From CAZYBU01 sp964645775 (GTDB lineage: Bacteria; Spirochaetota; UBA4802; UBA5550), in NCBI GenBank assembly GCA_964645775.1, contig CAZYBU010000005.1:76715-140714 (forward strand): a DNA stretch of 64,000 nucleotides, given 5' to 3'. The notes under the pieces are model-generated. The model did not search any database and was not told the origin of the DNA. It saw only the letters and a list, made by a program, of their open reading frames with translations. The translations under genes and the position numbers were made by a program. Below are positions 51,534 to 60,815 of the stretch, piece by piece; the first letter of the stretch is position 1; the number at the start of each line of letters is the position of its first letter.

Positions 51534-53587
51534 AAAGCGACAAAGCGATAAAAGCGCTCAGGGATGATATACATGGGGCCCTTCCGGACAAGGAGGGCTA
51601 TCACCTGGAGACGTTAATCCTTTCGACGGAACTTGACCTGCCCGCGGAGAGAACCCGTGCCGGTACCTGTCCCCGGCTTTCCTCCGATGAGATAAAGAAT
51701 CATTACAGGCGGAGGAGTTTTGGGAGACTGTCTCGCGTGCCGACCGGTATCGCGGCAGCCGTACTGTTTGTCATGCTGGCGGTACCGGCTTTTATTCTTT
51801 ATCGTTCCGGCGTTATTACTTCCTGTCCTGTCCGGGTTCTCTCCCTTGAGGGAGAGGTGTCTTTAGGGGATAACGGTATTTCCGTGAAGAACAGGGATTC
51901 CGTCTCTCTGCCGGCAGTATTTCATGCCGGACCGAACGGCAGGATAGACCTGGAAGTAAAAAATGATCTCAGGATACGGATGCTGCCGGAAAGCCGGATG
52001 CGTCTATATCGTGATAACAGTGATTCCGGAAAAATTGTTATTAGCGCGGAACATGGCAGGGTGCTTATTCTTTCGGACAGTAAAGATGTGATCGAGGTCC
52101 TCACCCCTACTTCTCTGGTTTTGGCGGATGTCTCTTTTTTCGGAATAAACGTGAAGCGCAATCTATCTACCCGTATTGAAGTATATAACGGTGATATCCG
52201 TGTTAACAGGCGACCATGGATCAACAGTAATTACCTGACTTCCAGGATAGAAGAAAGGCTGAAGAATGAAGCCCTCGTTATCCGTTCCGATGAGGCCTGT
52301 CACATCGCCCCTCCTTCTGCCACAGGTTATTCATCCTCCTCCCCCGTGCCGGTTCGGGGGGAGGATTTCCACATGATGGAGAAGGCTGTCTCCTTCCTGA
52401 AGAAATCATCAGAGGATTTCTCCCTTGCCGCTTCCCTTGTGCCCGTGGAGTGTAAACTGGTTCCCGGGCTGGCTACCATCTTTGTTGATGGGGCGCCCCG
52501 TCGTACCGGTGGCGAGGATGCCTGTGCGCCCATGATTCTTAAAAAAGGGACTCATCGGGTCGTAGTCCGCGCGGACGGTTATCTCCCCGGCGAAATAGAC
52601 CTTGATACGAAGGATAGTAAAACAATAAAAGTAACCCTGGAAAGGGACAATCGAGAAGGATATCCCGCATGGGCAAAAACTCTTCAGAGTGAGTATATCT
52701 TCCGGGGAGAAAATGGGATCATAATCTCAGTTTCAAAGAATGGCAGGGTAAGCGCCTCTAATGGCCGAAAGATAATATGGGACCTGGAAATGGGCGCCCC
52801 ACTGGTTCAGGCCCCTCTTCACAGAAAGGGAAGACTGGTTTTTGCCACGCGGGACGGTATTATCCGCTTGCTGGGAACAGAAAGTGGAGATGTTATCTGG
52901 GAAGCTCCTTTCGGTGAGATTCATGGAATACATCTGGATAAAGGAGGGGATGTCTTTCTGACTGCGGGGAACCATATAATCTGCAGGGAAGGCTCCTCTG
53001 GAATGATACGATGGAGTCAGAACTTTGACAGTGGGCTTACGGGAGCCATCAGCTCGGATCCTGCCATGGTATATGTTTCCCTTGAGTCGGGCGAGATACT
53101 CGGTCTTGATCCAGCCTCCGGCCGACGGATTCGCGGCATAACCATTGATGGCCCTGCCACTCTTCTTGCTATGGGAGAGGAGAGGGTCTTTGCCGGAACG
53201 GAGACCGGACTCGTTGTGGCGCTTGAGAGAGGCCTGGAGGAGATTCAGTGGAAACGTATTGTCTCATCCTTCCCCGCCTTTGATATGCTTCCCGATTCCG
53301 GCGGCGTCATTGTTCTGAGTGGCGAAGGAAAGGTCGAGAGGATCAGCAGCAAGGGGGAGCTTCACTGGTCTCATAATCTGGGTCATGCCTGCAACGGTGG
53401 GCTCGCCATGGACTCATCCCGGGTCTATGTCACCGGACCGGAGACCCTCGTGGTGATCGGCAAGGACCAGGGAAAAGTCTACTGGTCGCTGGTTATCCCC
53501 GGCGTTTTGTCCCGGAGTGTCGCCCTGGGTCCGGGCCGTGTTTTCTTTGTGACCGCTCCACGGGGTCTTGTGGCTCTTAGACTGTAG
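51530..53587 (+). CDS. Putative anti-sigma: TM, FecR, PEGA and PQQ beta-propeller
   Basis: 685 residues. Order: a cytoplasmic N-terminal region of about 75 residues (possible sigma-binding), one membrane helix (GIAAAVLFVMLAVPAFILY), a FecR-like beta domain (PVRVLSLEGEVSLGDN, FHAGPNGRIDLEVK, LPESRMRLYR), a PEGA-like domain (ATIFVDGAPRR and GTHRVVVRADGYLPGEIDLD), and a C-terminal PQQ-repeat beta-propeller of about six blades (residues 390-685; GDVIWEAPFGEIHG, GELHWSHN, GKVYWSLVIP). TTG start with GGGGGA upstream, overlapping the sigma stop. The propeller may sense envelope state; that is inference. Confidence 0.88.
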   Translation: MKSDKAIKALRDDIHGALPDKEGYHLETLILSTELDLPAERTRAGTCPRLSSDEIKNHYRRRSFGRLSRVPTGIAAAVLFVMLAVPAFILYRSGVITSCPVRVLSLEGEVSLGDNGISVKNRDSVSLPAVFHAGPNGRIDLEVKNDLRIRMLPESRMRLYRDNSDSGKIVISAEHGRVLILSDSKDVIEVLTPTSLVLADVSFFGINVKRNLSTRIEVYNGDIRVNRRPWINSNYLTSRIEERLKNEALVIRSDEACHIAPPSATGYSSSSPVPVRGEDFHMMEKAVSFLKKSSEDFSLAASLVPVECKLVPGLATIFVDGAPRRTGGEDACAPMILKKGTHRVVVRADGYLPGEIDLDTKDSKTIKVTLERDNREGYPAWAKTLQSEYIFRGENGIIISVSKNGRVSASNGRKIIWDLEMGAPLVQAPLHRKGRLVFATRDGIIRLLGTESGDVIWEAPFGEIHGIHLDKGGDVFLTAGNHIICREGSSGMIRWSQNFDSGLTGAISSDPAMVYVSLESGEILGLDPASGRRIRGITIDGPATLLAMGEERVFAGTETGLVVALERGLEEIQWKRIVSSFPAFDMLPDSGGVIVLSGEGKVERISSKGELHWSHNLGHACNGGLAMDSSRVYVTGPETLVVIGKDQGKVYWSLVIPGVLSRSVALGPGRVFFVTAPRGLVALRL

Positions 53588-53715
53588 ATTATCACAGACA
53601 CTTCCGGATCTCTGACCCAATTCAAAACATTGCGAGTCTGGAAAAAGTACTTGAAATGTGACCGCCGGCCTGTAGTTCTATTTAATTGAATAATTCAGCC
53701 CGAGTAGGAGGGGCA

Positions 53716-54273
53716 ATGGCTTCACAAAACTCTGATAATGAGCATCGACAGCAGGTCATCGTTGGTACCAGCGCAGTTGACGCTGAGGAGGAGACCTTTG
53801 CTGAAGGTGAGATAATCCAGCTTGTCAGTTTTACCATTGATGAAGTTGAATACGGTATAGATATTCTCTCCGTCCAGGATATTCACAGAGTCCCGGCCAT
53901 GACCCGACTTCCCAACACTCCCCGTTTTATAAAGGGAGTGTTCAACTACAGGGGAGATGTGGTGCCGGTGGTGGACGCCCGCCTGCGGTTTGGATTTGAG
54001 AAGGGCCAGGTCACAGATCTGTCCCGCGTTATTGTCATCGATACGGATGATAAGAACGTTGGACTCCTGGTCGATAATGTTTACCAGGTGGTTCGGATTC
54101 CTGAAAGCTATATCGATCCACCTTCATCCCTGATTGAAGGCGTTTCCGAGGAGTTTATCTTCGGGATTGGGCGGTTAAAGGACAGGCTTATCGTAATCCT
54201 GAATATGTCGGATATTCTGTTTTTGCAGGATACCGGGCAGGAAGAAGGAATGGACGCGGTGATTCAGACCTGA
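53716..54273 (+). CDS. cheW: Chemotaxis coupling protein CheW
   Basis: Adaptor that links chemoreceptors to CheA. 185 residues with a 30-residue polar leader before the CheW fold. Seen: VSFTIDEVEYGIDILSVQDI, RLPNTPRFIKGVFNYRGDVV, VVDARLRFGF and IGLLVD-type NVGLLVDNVYQVV. ATG at 53716 with GGAGG; an upstream TTG frame is not needed. First of cheW, cheA-cheC, cheB, cheY. No cheR is in the window. Confidence 0.93.
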   Translation: MASQNSDNEHRQQVIVGTSAVDAEEETFAEGEIIQLVSFTIDEVEYGIDILSVQDIHRVPAMTRLPNTPRFIKGVFNYRGDVVPVVDARLRFGFEKGQVTDLSRVIVIDTDDKNVGLLVDNVYQVVRIPESYIDPPSSLIEGVSEEFIFGIGRLKDRLIVILNMSDILFLQDTGQEEGMDAVIQT

Positions 54274-54375
54274 GTGAATTAAACGGTTTACCGGGTGACA
54301 TCCTCCTGACCGGAGGGTAAGGAAGGATGCATCAGAGAAGGATGCATCAGACAAGATACTGAGTGGGGTAATAAC

Positions 54376-57300
54376 ATGGCATTTTCTCTGGGTGAGTACG
54401 GAGATATTTTCCTCGAAGAAGCTGATGAGCAGCTCCAGGAGCTTAATCAGAACCTTATCGAATTGGAAAAGAACCCGGAAAATGGCGAAATCATAAATAA
54501 TATTTTCAGAGCTGCGCACTCACTGAAAAGCTCCGCCGGCTTTGTGGGCCTCAATGACCTGAGTGACCTGGCCCACAAGATGGAAAACCTGCTTCAGGGG
54601 ATCCGGGACAAAACACTTCAGGTTACGCCTGATATCGTGAATGTCATCTTCAAGTGTTTTGACCAGATAACGGCTGTTATAGATTCCGTTGCCGCCGGCG
54701 AGGAACCCGGCCATGATCTCTCGGGTCTGATAAACGAAATCATGCGGGTAAGCGAATCTGCCCGGGTCGATGGAACTCCATCAGATGAGAGAAGTCCGGA
54801 GGGTAACGGTAATGGCAATGGAAAACCGGGTACCCCCAGGCTCAGGCTTTTACCGGAACAGGTCGATCTGATCAGAAATGCCATGAGTAATGGCAAGCGC
54901 TGTTTTGATGTCACTGTTACACTCGATTCCACGGCCCAGATGAAATGGGTCAAGGCCCAGCTGGTCGTCAACAACCTGGAGAACCAGGGAGACATTGTTG
55001 TCGTCCTGCCTGAACCGGAACACATGATCGAGGACAGTGAAATCTCCATATTCAGGGTGATTGTTATAACGGATAATACGCCTTCCGATCTTCAGAAGGC
55101 CTGTGATGTCGACCTTGTCCAGGATATCCGACTCAAGAAGGCAGTCATCGCTGATCGCAACGGGAAAAACGTCATATCCTTTGAAACCATTGATGTAGAA
55201 GAAGAAGAAAGAATAGAGGAGAGGGGCGCAGGCGCGGATACCAGAACCCCGGCTCAAAGTCTATCGGAGACCGCCGCGAAGCTTATGAGCGACGACGATT
55301 CAGATGAGGATGAAACTGAACAGAGCCCCGGGAGCGGACAGCAGGACAGCAGGAGAAAAGCTCCGACCCTCAAAACTGTTAAGGTCTCCATCGAAAAACT
55401 TGACCAGTTGCTTAACAATGTGGGAGAGCTGGTTGTCGCTAATTCCGGTTTCTATAAACTGTACGACGAGGTTAAGACAAACGCCGAGGCCAAGGGTTTC
55501 GCGAACGAGTTTAAGAACCGTATTGAGCAGATGTCCCGTATCGCCAAAGATTTGCAGAATGGTATCATGAATACCCGTATGGTCCCCATAGGGCAGGTTT
55601 TTACCCGTTTTAACCGACTTGTCCGTGACCTGACCCATGAGTTTGGTAAAAATGTTGAGATGAAGATCAGCGGTGAGGAGACGGAACTCGACAAGAAGGT
55701 TGTCGACGTTATTGGAGAACCGCTTCTGCATCTTATACGAAATGCCATTGACCATGGTATCGAAACAGATGAGGAGCGGCAGAGACAGGGTAAACCGCTT
55801 CCCGCCCGTGTTCACCTTAACGCCTACCAGAGTGGCAACCAGATATTCGTGGAAGTAAGTGATGACGGACAGGGACTGGACGTCAGCGTGATAAAGAAGA
55901 AGGTTATCGAAAAGGGACTGGCTACCCGAGAACAGATTGAGAATATGGATGATACGGATATCCTGAATTTTATCTTTTCACCCGGTTTTTCCACGGCCGA
56001 AAAGGTCACGGACATTTCCGGCCGTGGCGTTGGTATGAATGTTGTGAAAGAGACCGTCAGTGAACTCAACGGGGCAGTTGCCATAGAGACAGAAGTGGGA
56101 ATGGGAACAAAATTCATCATGGCCTTCCCCCTCACTCTTGCTATTATTCCGGCTATTATGGTTCGTGTACGGAGGGAACTCTACGCCATACCTCTTTCCG
56201 ATGTTCTTGATACCATCAAGATCCAGCCGGCCGATATCACCACTATTGAAGGACATGAGGTTATCAACTTCCGGGGAGAGATACTCTCCGTTATACGGTT
56301 GAACCGTTTTGTAGGCCTCAGGACCGGGCTTAAGGATAACCAGAAAATACCGGTTGTGGTAGTCAGTTTTGGTAATCGCAAGATCGGTCTTATCGTGGAT
56401 CAGCTGGAAGGCAAGCAGGAGATTGTCATCAAGTCACTGGAACAGAACTACGCCACTGTCAGCGGTCTTGCCGGGGCTTCCATACTGGGCGATGGCAGTA
56501 TCTGCCTGATTCTGGATATAAACTCCATGATTAACCGGATGATCGCCTATCAGGATAAATATGCTCTGGAAGAGGAAGCTTACCTCGATCCGGACGCTGA
56601 AGATTTTGAAGCTGAACAGACCGAGCCCCCGGATAAACAGCAGCAGTACCATTTCAGCATAAAAGAGACAAAAGAGGACAAAGAGAAAAAAGAAGAAAAA
56701 TTATCCCAATCTCCTCCCGTATCTGAGGATGAGAGTAAACCGGGGGAGCCGGAAAAGTCTTCCCGGCCTGTGGCATCGCCCGTGAAAGAGGAAGAATCCT
56801 CTTCCACGCCGGAAGCCGGAACCGCCGGAGAAGCCGCTCCAGAGAAAAAAAGAGAAAAAGATTCTCAAACTTATCAGCAGCGGCTTCATGATCAGGGTGA
56901 TAAAACCATAATCTTTGATACTCCCTCCAGGGAAGAAGAGGAGAGTATCGAGGAAAAGAGTACATCAGAAAAGGAGGAGAAACTTCCTCCTGAAGAAGAG
57001 GAAAAAATCAGAGTTGAACCTCAGCCTTTGGCCCGCATCATGGATGATGGGGAAGAGGTTGACGATAAGGTCAAGGGTGTCCTTAATGATTTTCGCCAGG
57101 AATTGAGAAGCAATGTCCAGAAAACCCTGGATACGGGAGGTCCCAGCGATCACATGAGTGAGACCCTCAAGATCGCCAGGGAAGAATTAAACGAATTTCA
57201 GATTATAGCCAATATCGGAGCGGCCAACGCGGCCGATTCCCTGTCGAGAATACTGAACAAGCGGATCGATCTCTCCATACCGGAAGTGTCCATTAAACCC

Positions 57301-57774
57301 ATTGAAAAGATACCCGAGTATCTGGGAGATGTGGGAGGCAGATATATCGGTATTATGCTCTCTGTTCTTGGTGACGTGAAGGGTTCAGAGTTTCTTGTCT
57401 TTCCTGAAAAGACCGGTATTGATCTGGTCAATATGCTCTATGGAACGGAGATGGATGTTTCCGAGGCCCTTAATGATGACCAGGAATCGGCCCTCAAAGA
57501 GGTTGGTAATATCGTGGGTTCTTCTGTTTTAAATGTCTTTGCGGAGAAGACAGGCCTATTCATTCATCCCAGTATCCCCACTATTGTGAGGGATTACCTG
57601 GAAGCGATAATCGATTCTATTCTGGTTATGCATAATATTCAGGACGATTACGCCATAGTCATGGATACCGCTTTCTATTTTGAGGATGACGATATCGTCG
57701 GTAATCTCATGCTCTTGCCCGAGGCTAACTCACTGAAAATGGTAGTGGAGAACCTCAAGGCCAATGTCGGATAA
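54376..57774 (+). CDS. cheA: CheA histidine kinase fused to a CheC-like phosphatase domain
   Basis: 1132 residues, about 430 longer than a normal CheA. Order: HPt domain with phospho-His48 in RAAHSLKSSAGFVG; a P2-like region (160-290); dimerisation helices (from 335, VSIEKLDQLLNNVGELVVAN); GHKL ATPase (HLIRNAIDHGIE near 455; GRGVGMNVVKETV); CheW-like P5 (about 590-720); a 200-residue acidic, low-complexity linker; then a CheC-like domain (936-1130) with two repeats. In CheC each active site reads E..N: the second is intact (SALKEVGN near 1040), the first keeps only its Asn (FQIIAN). A single chain thus holds CheY kinase and probable CheY-P phosphatase. Confidence 0.9.
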   Translation: MAFSLGEYGDIFLEEADEQLQELNQNLIELEKNPENGEIINNIFRAAHSLKSSAGFVGLNDLSDLAHKMENLLQGIRDKTLQVTPDIVNVIFKCFDQITAVIDSVAAGEEPGHDLSGLINEIMRVSESARVDGTPSDERSPEGNGNGNGKPGTPRLRLLPEQVDLIRNAMSNGKRCFDVTVTLDSTAQMKWVKAQLVVNNLENQGDIVVVLPEPEHMIEDSEISIFRVIVITDNTPSDLQKACDVDLVQDIRLKKAVIADRNGKNVISFETIDVEEEERIEERGAGADTRTPAQSLSETAAKLMSDDDSDEDETEQSPGSGQQDSRRKAPTLKTVKVSIEKLDQLLNNVGELVVANSGFYKLYDEVKTNAEAKGFANEFKNRIEQMSRIAKDLQNGIMNTRMVPIGQVFTRFNRLVRDLTHEFGKNVEMKISGEETELDKKVVDVIGEPLLHLIRNAIDHGIETDEERQRQGKPLPARVHLNAYQSGNQIFVEVSDDGQGLDVSVIKKKVIEKGLATREQIENMDDTDILNFIFSPGFSTAEKVTDISGRGVGMNVVKETVSELNGAVAIETEVGMGTKFIMAFPLTLAIIPAIMVRVRRELYAIPLSDVLDTIKIQPADITTIEGHEVINFRGEILSVIRLNRFVGLRTGLKDNQKIPVVVVSFGNRKIGLIVDQLEGKQEIVIKSLEQNYATVSGLAGASILGDGSICLILDINSMINRMIAYQDKYALEEEAYLDPDAEDFEAEQTEPPDKQQQYHFSIKETKEDKEKKEEKLSQSPPVSEDESKPGEPEKSSRPVASPVKEEESSSTPEAGTAGEAAPEKKREKDSQTYQQRLHDQGDKTIIFDTPSREEEESIEEKSTSEKEEKLPPEEEEKIRVEPQPLARIMDDGEEVDDKVKGVLNDFRQELRSNVQKTLDTGGPSDHMSETLKIAREELNEFQIIANIGAANAADSLSRILNKRIDLSIPEVSIKPIEKIPEYLGDVGGRYIGIMLSVLGDVKGSEFLVFPEKTGIDLVNMLYGTEMDVSEALNDDQESALKEVGNIVGSSVLNVFAEKTGLFIHPSIPTIVRDYLEAIIDSILVMHNIQDDYAIVMDTAFYFEDDDIVGNLMLLPEANSLKMVVENLKANVG

Positions 57775-58825
57775 GATCAAGGTACTTGTTGTTGACGATT
57801 CCTCCCTTGTCAGAAAGATCGTCACGGACATACTGGAGAGTGATCCGGGAATAACCGTTATCGGCACAGCCAATAACGGAAAGACCGCCATATTTCGCGC
57901 CAGGGAACTGGACCCGGATGTCATCACAATGGACATTGAGATGCCGATAATGGACGGTCTTTCCGCCCTTAAGTATATCGTTGAAACGAACCCCAAGCCG
58001 GTTATCATGATGAGCGTGCTGACACAGCACGGGGCGGATGCCACCTTCAAGGCCCTGGACCTTGGAGCGGTCGATTTTATACCCAAGCCTTCATCCGTGG
58101 TGAACCTTTCCGTTGAGGAGATCGGTAACCAGCTTATCCAGAAGGTGCGTGCCGTGGCCACAGTCGGGGTCAAAATCAAGGCTGAAAGTCCGGAAAAGGT
58201 TGAAGATAGGGAAGATCAACCTGAGCCGGTGATGGAAGCCATGGATGAACAGAGGACCAGCTCCCGGCTGGTCGGGATCGGGACCTCCACGGGGGGGCCT
58301 TCCGCGCTTTTAAAGGTGTTTCAGGGTTTTCCGGAAAATTTACCCTCTTCACTGGTGGTGGTGCAGCATATGCCGGAAGGTTTTACCCGTGCCTTTTCGG
58401 AACGTTTAAATGGAAGCTCTCACCTGACCGTTAAGGAAGGAGAAGATGGAGATAAAATTAAACCCGGGTATGCCTATATCGCACCCGGAAACTATCAGAT
58501 GGAGATCGTGAAAAAGAAGAAGGAATCATATCTGAAGATTTACAAGGGAGACAAGGTGTCAGGGCACCAGCCTTCCATTGATGTTCTGTTTTCATCCATC
58601 GCGGAGCATTTCGGCCCTGACTCCATCGGCGTTATCTTGACCGGAATGGGAAGAGATGGAGCGACCGGAATAAAAAAAATTTATGACTCCGGAGGCTTTA
58701 CCGTTGCCCAGGACGAAACGACATCCGTTGTATACGGTATGAATCGGGTTGCTGTTGAGGAAGGGGGCGTTCGGGAAATTGTTCCTCTCGAAGAAATTAC
58801 CAAAAAAATTGTTGAACATATATAA
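57764..58825 (+). CDS. cheB: Chemotaxis protein-glutamate methylesterase CheB
   Basis: 353 residues: receiver domain with phosphoacceptor Asp in VITMDIEMPIMDGLSA and Lys in DFIPKPSS, a linker of about 45 residues, and the methylesterase domain with catalytic Ser in GIGTSTGGPSAL, His in VVQHMPEGF and Asp in TGMGRDGATGIK. It removes receptor methyl groups for adaptation. The ATG overlaps the cheA stop by 11 bases. The matching methyltransferase CheR is not in the window. Confidence 0.95.
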   Translation: MSDKIKVLVVDDSSLVRKIVTDILESDPGITVIGTANNGKTAIFRARELDPDVITMDIEMPIMDGLSALKYIVETNPKPVIMMSVLTQHGADATFKALDLGAVDFIPKPSSVVNLSVEEIGNQLIQKVRAVATVGVKIKAESPEKVEDREDQPEPVMEAMDEQRTSSRLVGIGTSTGGPSALLKVFQGFPENLPSSLVVVQHMPEGFTRAFSERLNGSSHLTVKEGEDGDKIKPGYAYIAPGNYQMEIVKKKKESYLKIYKGDKVSGHQPSIDVLFSSIAEHFGPDSIGVILTGMGRDGATGIKKIYDSGGFTVAQDETTSVVYGMNRVAVEEGGVREIVPLEEITKKIVEHI

Positions 58826-58935
58826 AATGATGATAGACAATGGACGTAGTCGTGGGTGGTTGTTGAATGAAAGCAATCACAGGTTTCAAGCGAATAAAAA
58901 GTCGATAGAGATATATCAAAACCGGGAGAGCACTA

Positions 58936-59295
58936 ATGGCCACTGTTCTGATCGTTGATGATGCCAAATTTATGAGAACCCTTGTCAAGGACGCTCTTGT
59001 CCCAGCCGGACATGAGATCGTTGGTGAGGCTGAAAATGGAAACGAGGCGGTGGATATGTATAAAAAGCTCAACCCCGAACTTGTCACCATGGACATTACG
59101 ATGCGGGAGAAGGACGGTATTGAAGCAGCGGAAGAGATTCTGGCTGTCAATCCGGAAGCCCGGATTATCATGGTAACAGCCCTGGGCCAGGAGAATCTGC
59201 TGACCAAGGCCATCAAGCTGGGAGTCAAGGATTTCGTTGTTAAGCCCTTCCCCCCGGAACGACTTCAAAAAGCCGCCGAGAAAGCCCTGGCCTGA
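58936..59295 (+). CDS. cheY: Chemotaxis response regulator CheY
   Basis: 119-residue single receiver. Seen: ATVLIVDDAKFMRTLVKDAL with the acidic pocket, phosphoacceptor Asp in LVTMDITMREKDGIEA, the Thr in IIMVTALGQ, and FVVKPFPPERL with the Lys-Pro. Phosphorylated by CheA, it binds the flagellar switch. Starts 110 bases after cheB and ends the chemotaxis block with a terminator. Confidence 0.95.
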   Translation: MATVLIVDDAKFMRTLVKDALVPAGHEIVGEAENGNEAVDMYKKLNPELVTMDITMREKDGIEAAEEILAVNPEARIIMVTALGQENLLTKAIKLGVKDFVVKPFPPERLQKAAEKALA

Positions 59296-59323
59296 TACAC
59301 GGTAAGGTACCTGGCCGGCTATG

Positions 59324-59356
59324 AACCCGTCCTGCACGAGCAGACGGGTTTTCTTA
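59324..59356 (+). terminator. Terminator after cheY
   Basis: Stem AACCCGTC / GACGGGTT with an 11-base loop, followed by TTCTTA, 28 bases past the cheY stop. Confidence 0.8.
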
Positions 59357-59424
59357 TCCTGTCAGGAATTGTGATTGTCAATACTGCCCATCTTTTTATC
59401 TGTTACAGGGACAGGATATGAATC

Positions 59425-60189
59425 ATGGAAAGACAAGAGAATTCACAGCCGGAGAATTTCCCGGACGAGAAGTACATCATCCATATCGATAATTTTGAGG
59501 GCCCCCTGGACCTCCTATGGGACCTGATCAAGAAGTCACGGCTCGATGTAACAGAGGTCTCCCTCTCCGGTATAACCGAACAGTATATCCAGTACCTTCG
59601 ACTGATGGAGGAGCTCGATGTCCGTGTCGCCGTCGAGTTTATCTGGATGGCCTCTGAGCTGCTTTATTATAAAAGCAAGTCCCTGCTCCCTTCCGGTGAA
59701 ATGGAAGATGAATATTTTATTCCACCCCTGCCCGAGGAACTGGTTGAGAAACTACTGGAATATAAACGATTTCAGGCTACATCCAGGGACCTGGAAAAAA
59801 TGTTTGAAATGCGGGATAATGTATTTGTCCGGGAAAACGATGTGGAAAGCATGGTGGGAGCTGATGAGTATATCGATGTCTCCCTCTTCGATCTGCTCCG
59901 CGCGTTTGCTGGTGTCATGGAATCAAGCCCTGTGGTAGAGCAGGAGGAGATCCTGTTTGACGAGATACTGATCAGTGAAAGGATAGACTGGATAGCGGGA
60001 TTGTTAAAGGATCGTGAATCCCTGATTTTTCATGAAATTTTTCAGGGTCGATTCGACCGGCCCATGATTATAGCCACTTTTCTGGCGATTCTTGAAATGG
60101 CCAGGACCCGGATGGTTCAACTCATGCAGCACAGAACCTACGGAGAGATACGAATATTCAGAGGATTCAGTGTTGAGGATATACAGTAA
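59425..60189 (+). CDS. scpA: Segregation and condensation protein ScpA
   Basis: 254-residue kleisin subunit of the SMC condensin complex, bridging the two SMC heads during chromosome segregation. Seen: the opening IDNFEGPLDLLWDLIKKSRL with DVTEVSLSGITEQYIQYL, VAVEFIWMASELLYYKSKSL, and a C-terminal winged helix (FLAILEMARTRMVQLMQ). scpB follows with a one-base overlap of stop and start, the usual pair. Confidence 0.95.
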   Translation: MERQENSQPENFPDEKYIIHIDNFEGPLDLLWDLIKKSRLDVTEVSLSGITEQYIQYLRLMEELDVRVAVEFIWMASELLYYKSKSLLPSGEMEDEYFIPPLPEELVEKLLEYKRFQATSRDLEKMFEMRDNVFVRENDVESMVGADEYIDVSLFDLLRAFAGVMESSPVVEQEEILFDEILISERIDWIAGLLKDRESLIFHEIFQGRFDRPMIIATFLAILEMARTRMVQLMQHRTYGEIRIFRGFSVEDIQ

Positions 60190-60815
60190 TGGCCGATGAA
60201 GAGAAGGACATTCACCCAGAGGAGGAGATGGAAGATCAGGAAGGGGAAGAGGAGTTTCTCCCCGCCCGGGAAGAGGACGCTGAGACATACCTGAAAGGTC
60301 TTTTTGAGGCAATCCTTTTCCTGAGTAACGAGCCCCTCTCCGTATCCTTCTTCGTGAAACATTTTTCCGTGGAGCCGACACAGGCGAGGATCACCCTGGA
60401 GAGTCTCATGGACGAGTTTGAAGAGAGAGGCGGTGGTATCCAGCTTGTGGAAATATCAAACGGGTATCAGTTCGTGACTCGTCCCAGGTACGCGGACGAT
60501 ATTAGAAGAGCGATGGGGCTTCGGCGCAAAGACCGTCTTACAAGGGGGATGCTGGAGACTCTTTCCATTATTGCTTACAGGCAGCCTATTGTCCTGGCTG
60601 ATATTGATGAGCTCCGCGGTGTTTCCTCCCGGATTATGGTTGCCAATCTAATGAAACGGAATCTGGTTAAACCGGTGGGGCGAGTGGACCTGCCCGGAAG
60701 GCCACTGGCCTACGGAACGACCGATGAGTTTCTTCGCTACTTCGGCCTCAACCGGCTGGCAGATCTGCCCAAGCTTTCGGAGATAAAGGAGTTTTCGCTG
60801 GATAATGAATCGTGA
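60189..60815 (+). CDS. scpB: Segregation and condensation protein ScpB
   Basis: 208 residues with a 30-residue acidic leader before two winged-helix domains. Seen: LFEAILFLSNEPLSVSFF, GGIQLVEISNGYQFVTRP, TLSIIAYRQPIVLADIDELR and LVKPVGRVDLPGRPLAYGTT, all standard for ScpB, which binds ScpA and SMC. Coupled to scpA upstream and overlapping pheA by 11 bases downstream. Confidence 0.95.
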   Translation: MADEEKDIHPEEEMEDQEGEEEFLPAREEDAETYLKGLFEAILFLSNEPLSVSFFVKHFSVEPTQARITLESLMDEFEERGGGIQLVEISNGYQFVTRPRYADDIRRAMGLRRKDRLTRGMLETLSIIAYRQPIVLADIDELRGVSSRIMVANLMKRNLVKPVGRVDLPGRPLAYGTTDEFLRYFGLNRLADLPKLSEIKEFSLDNES

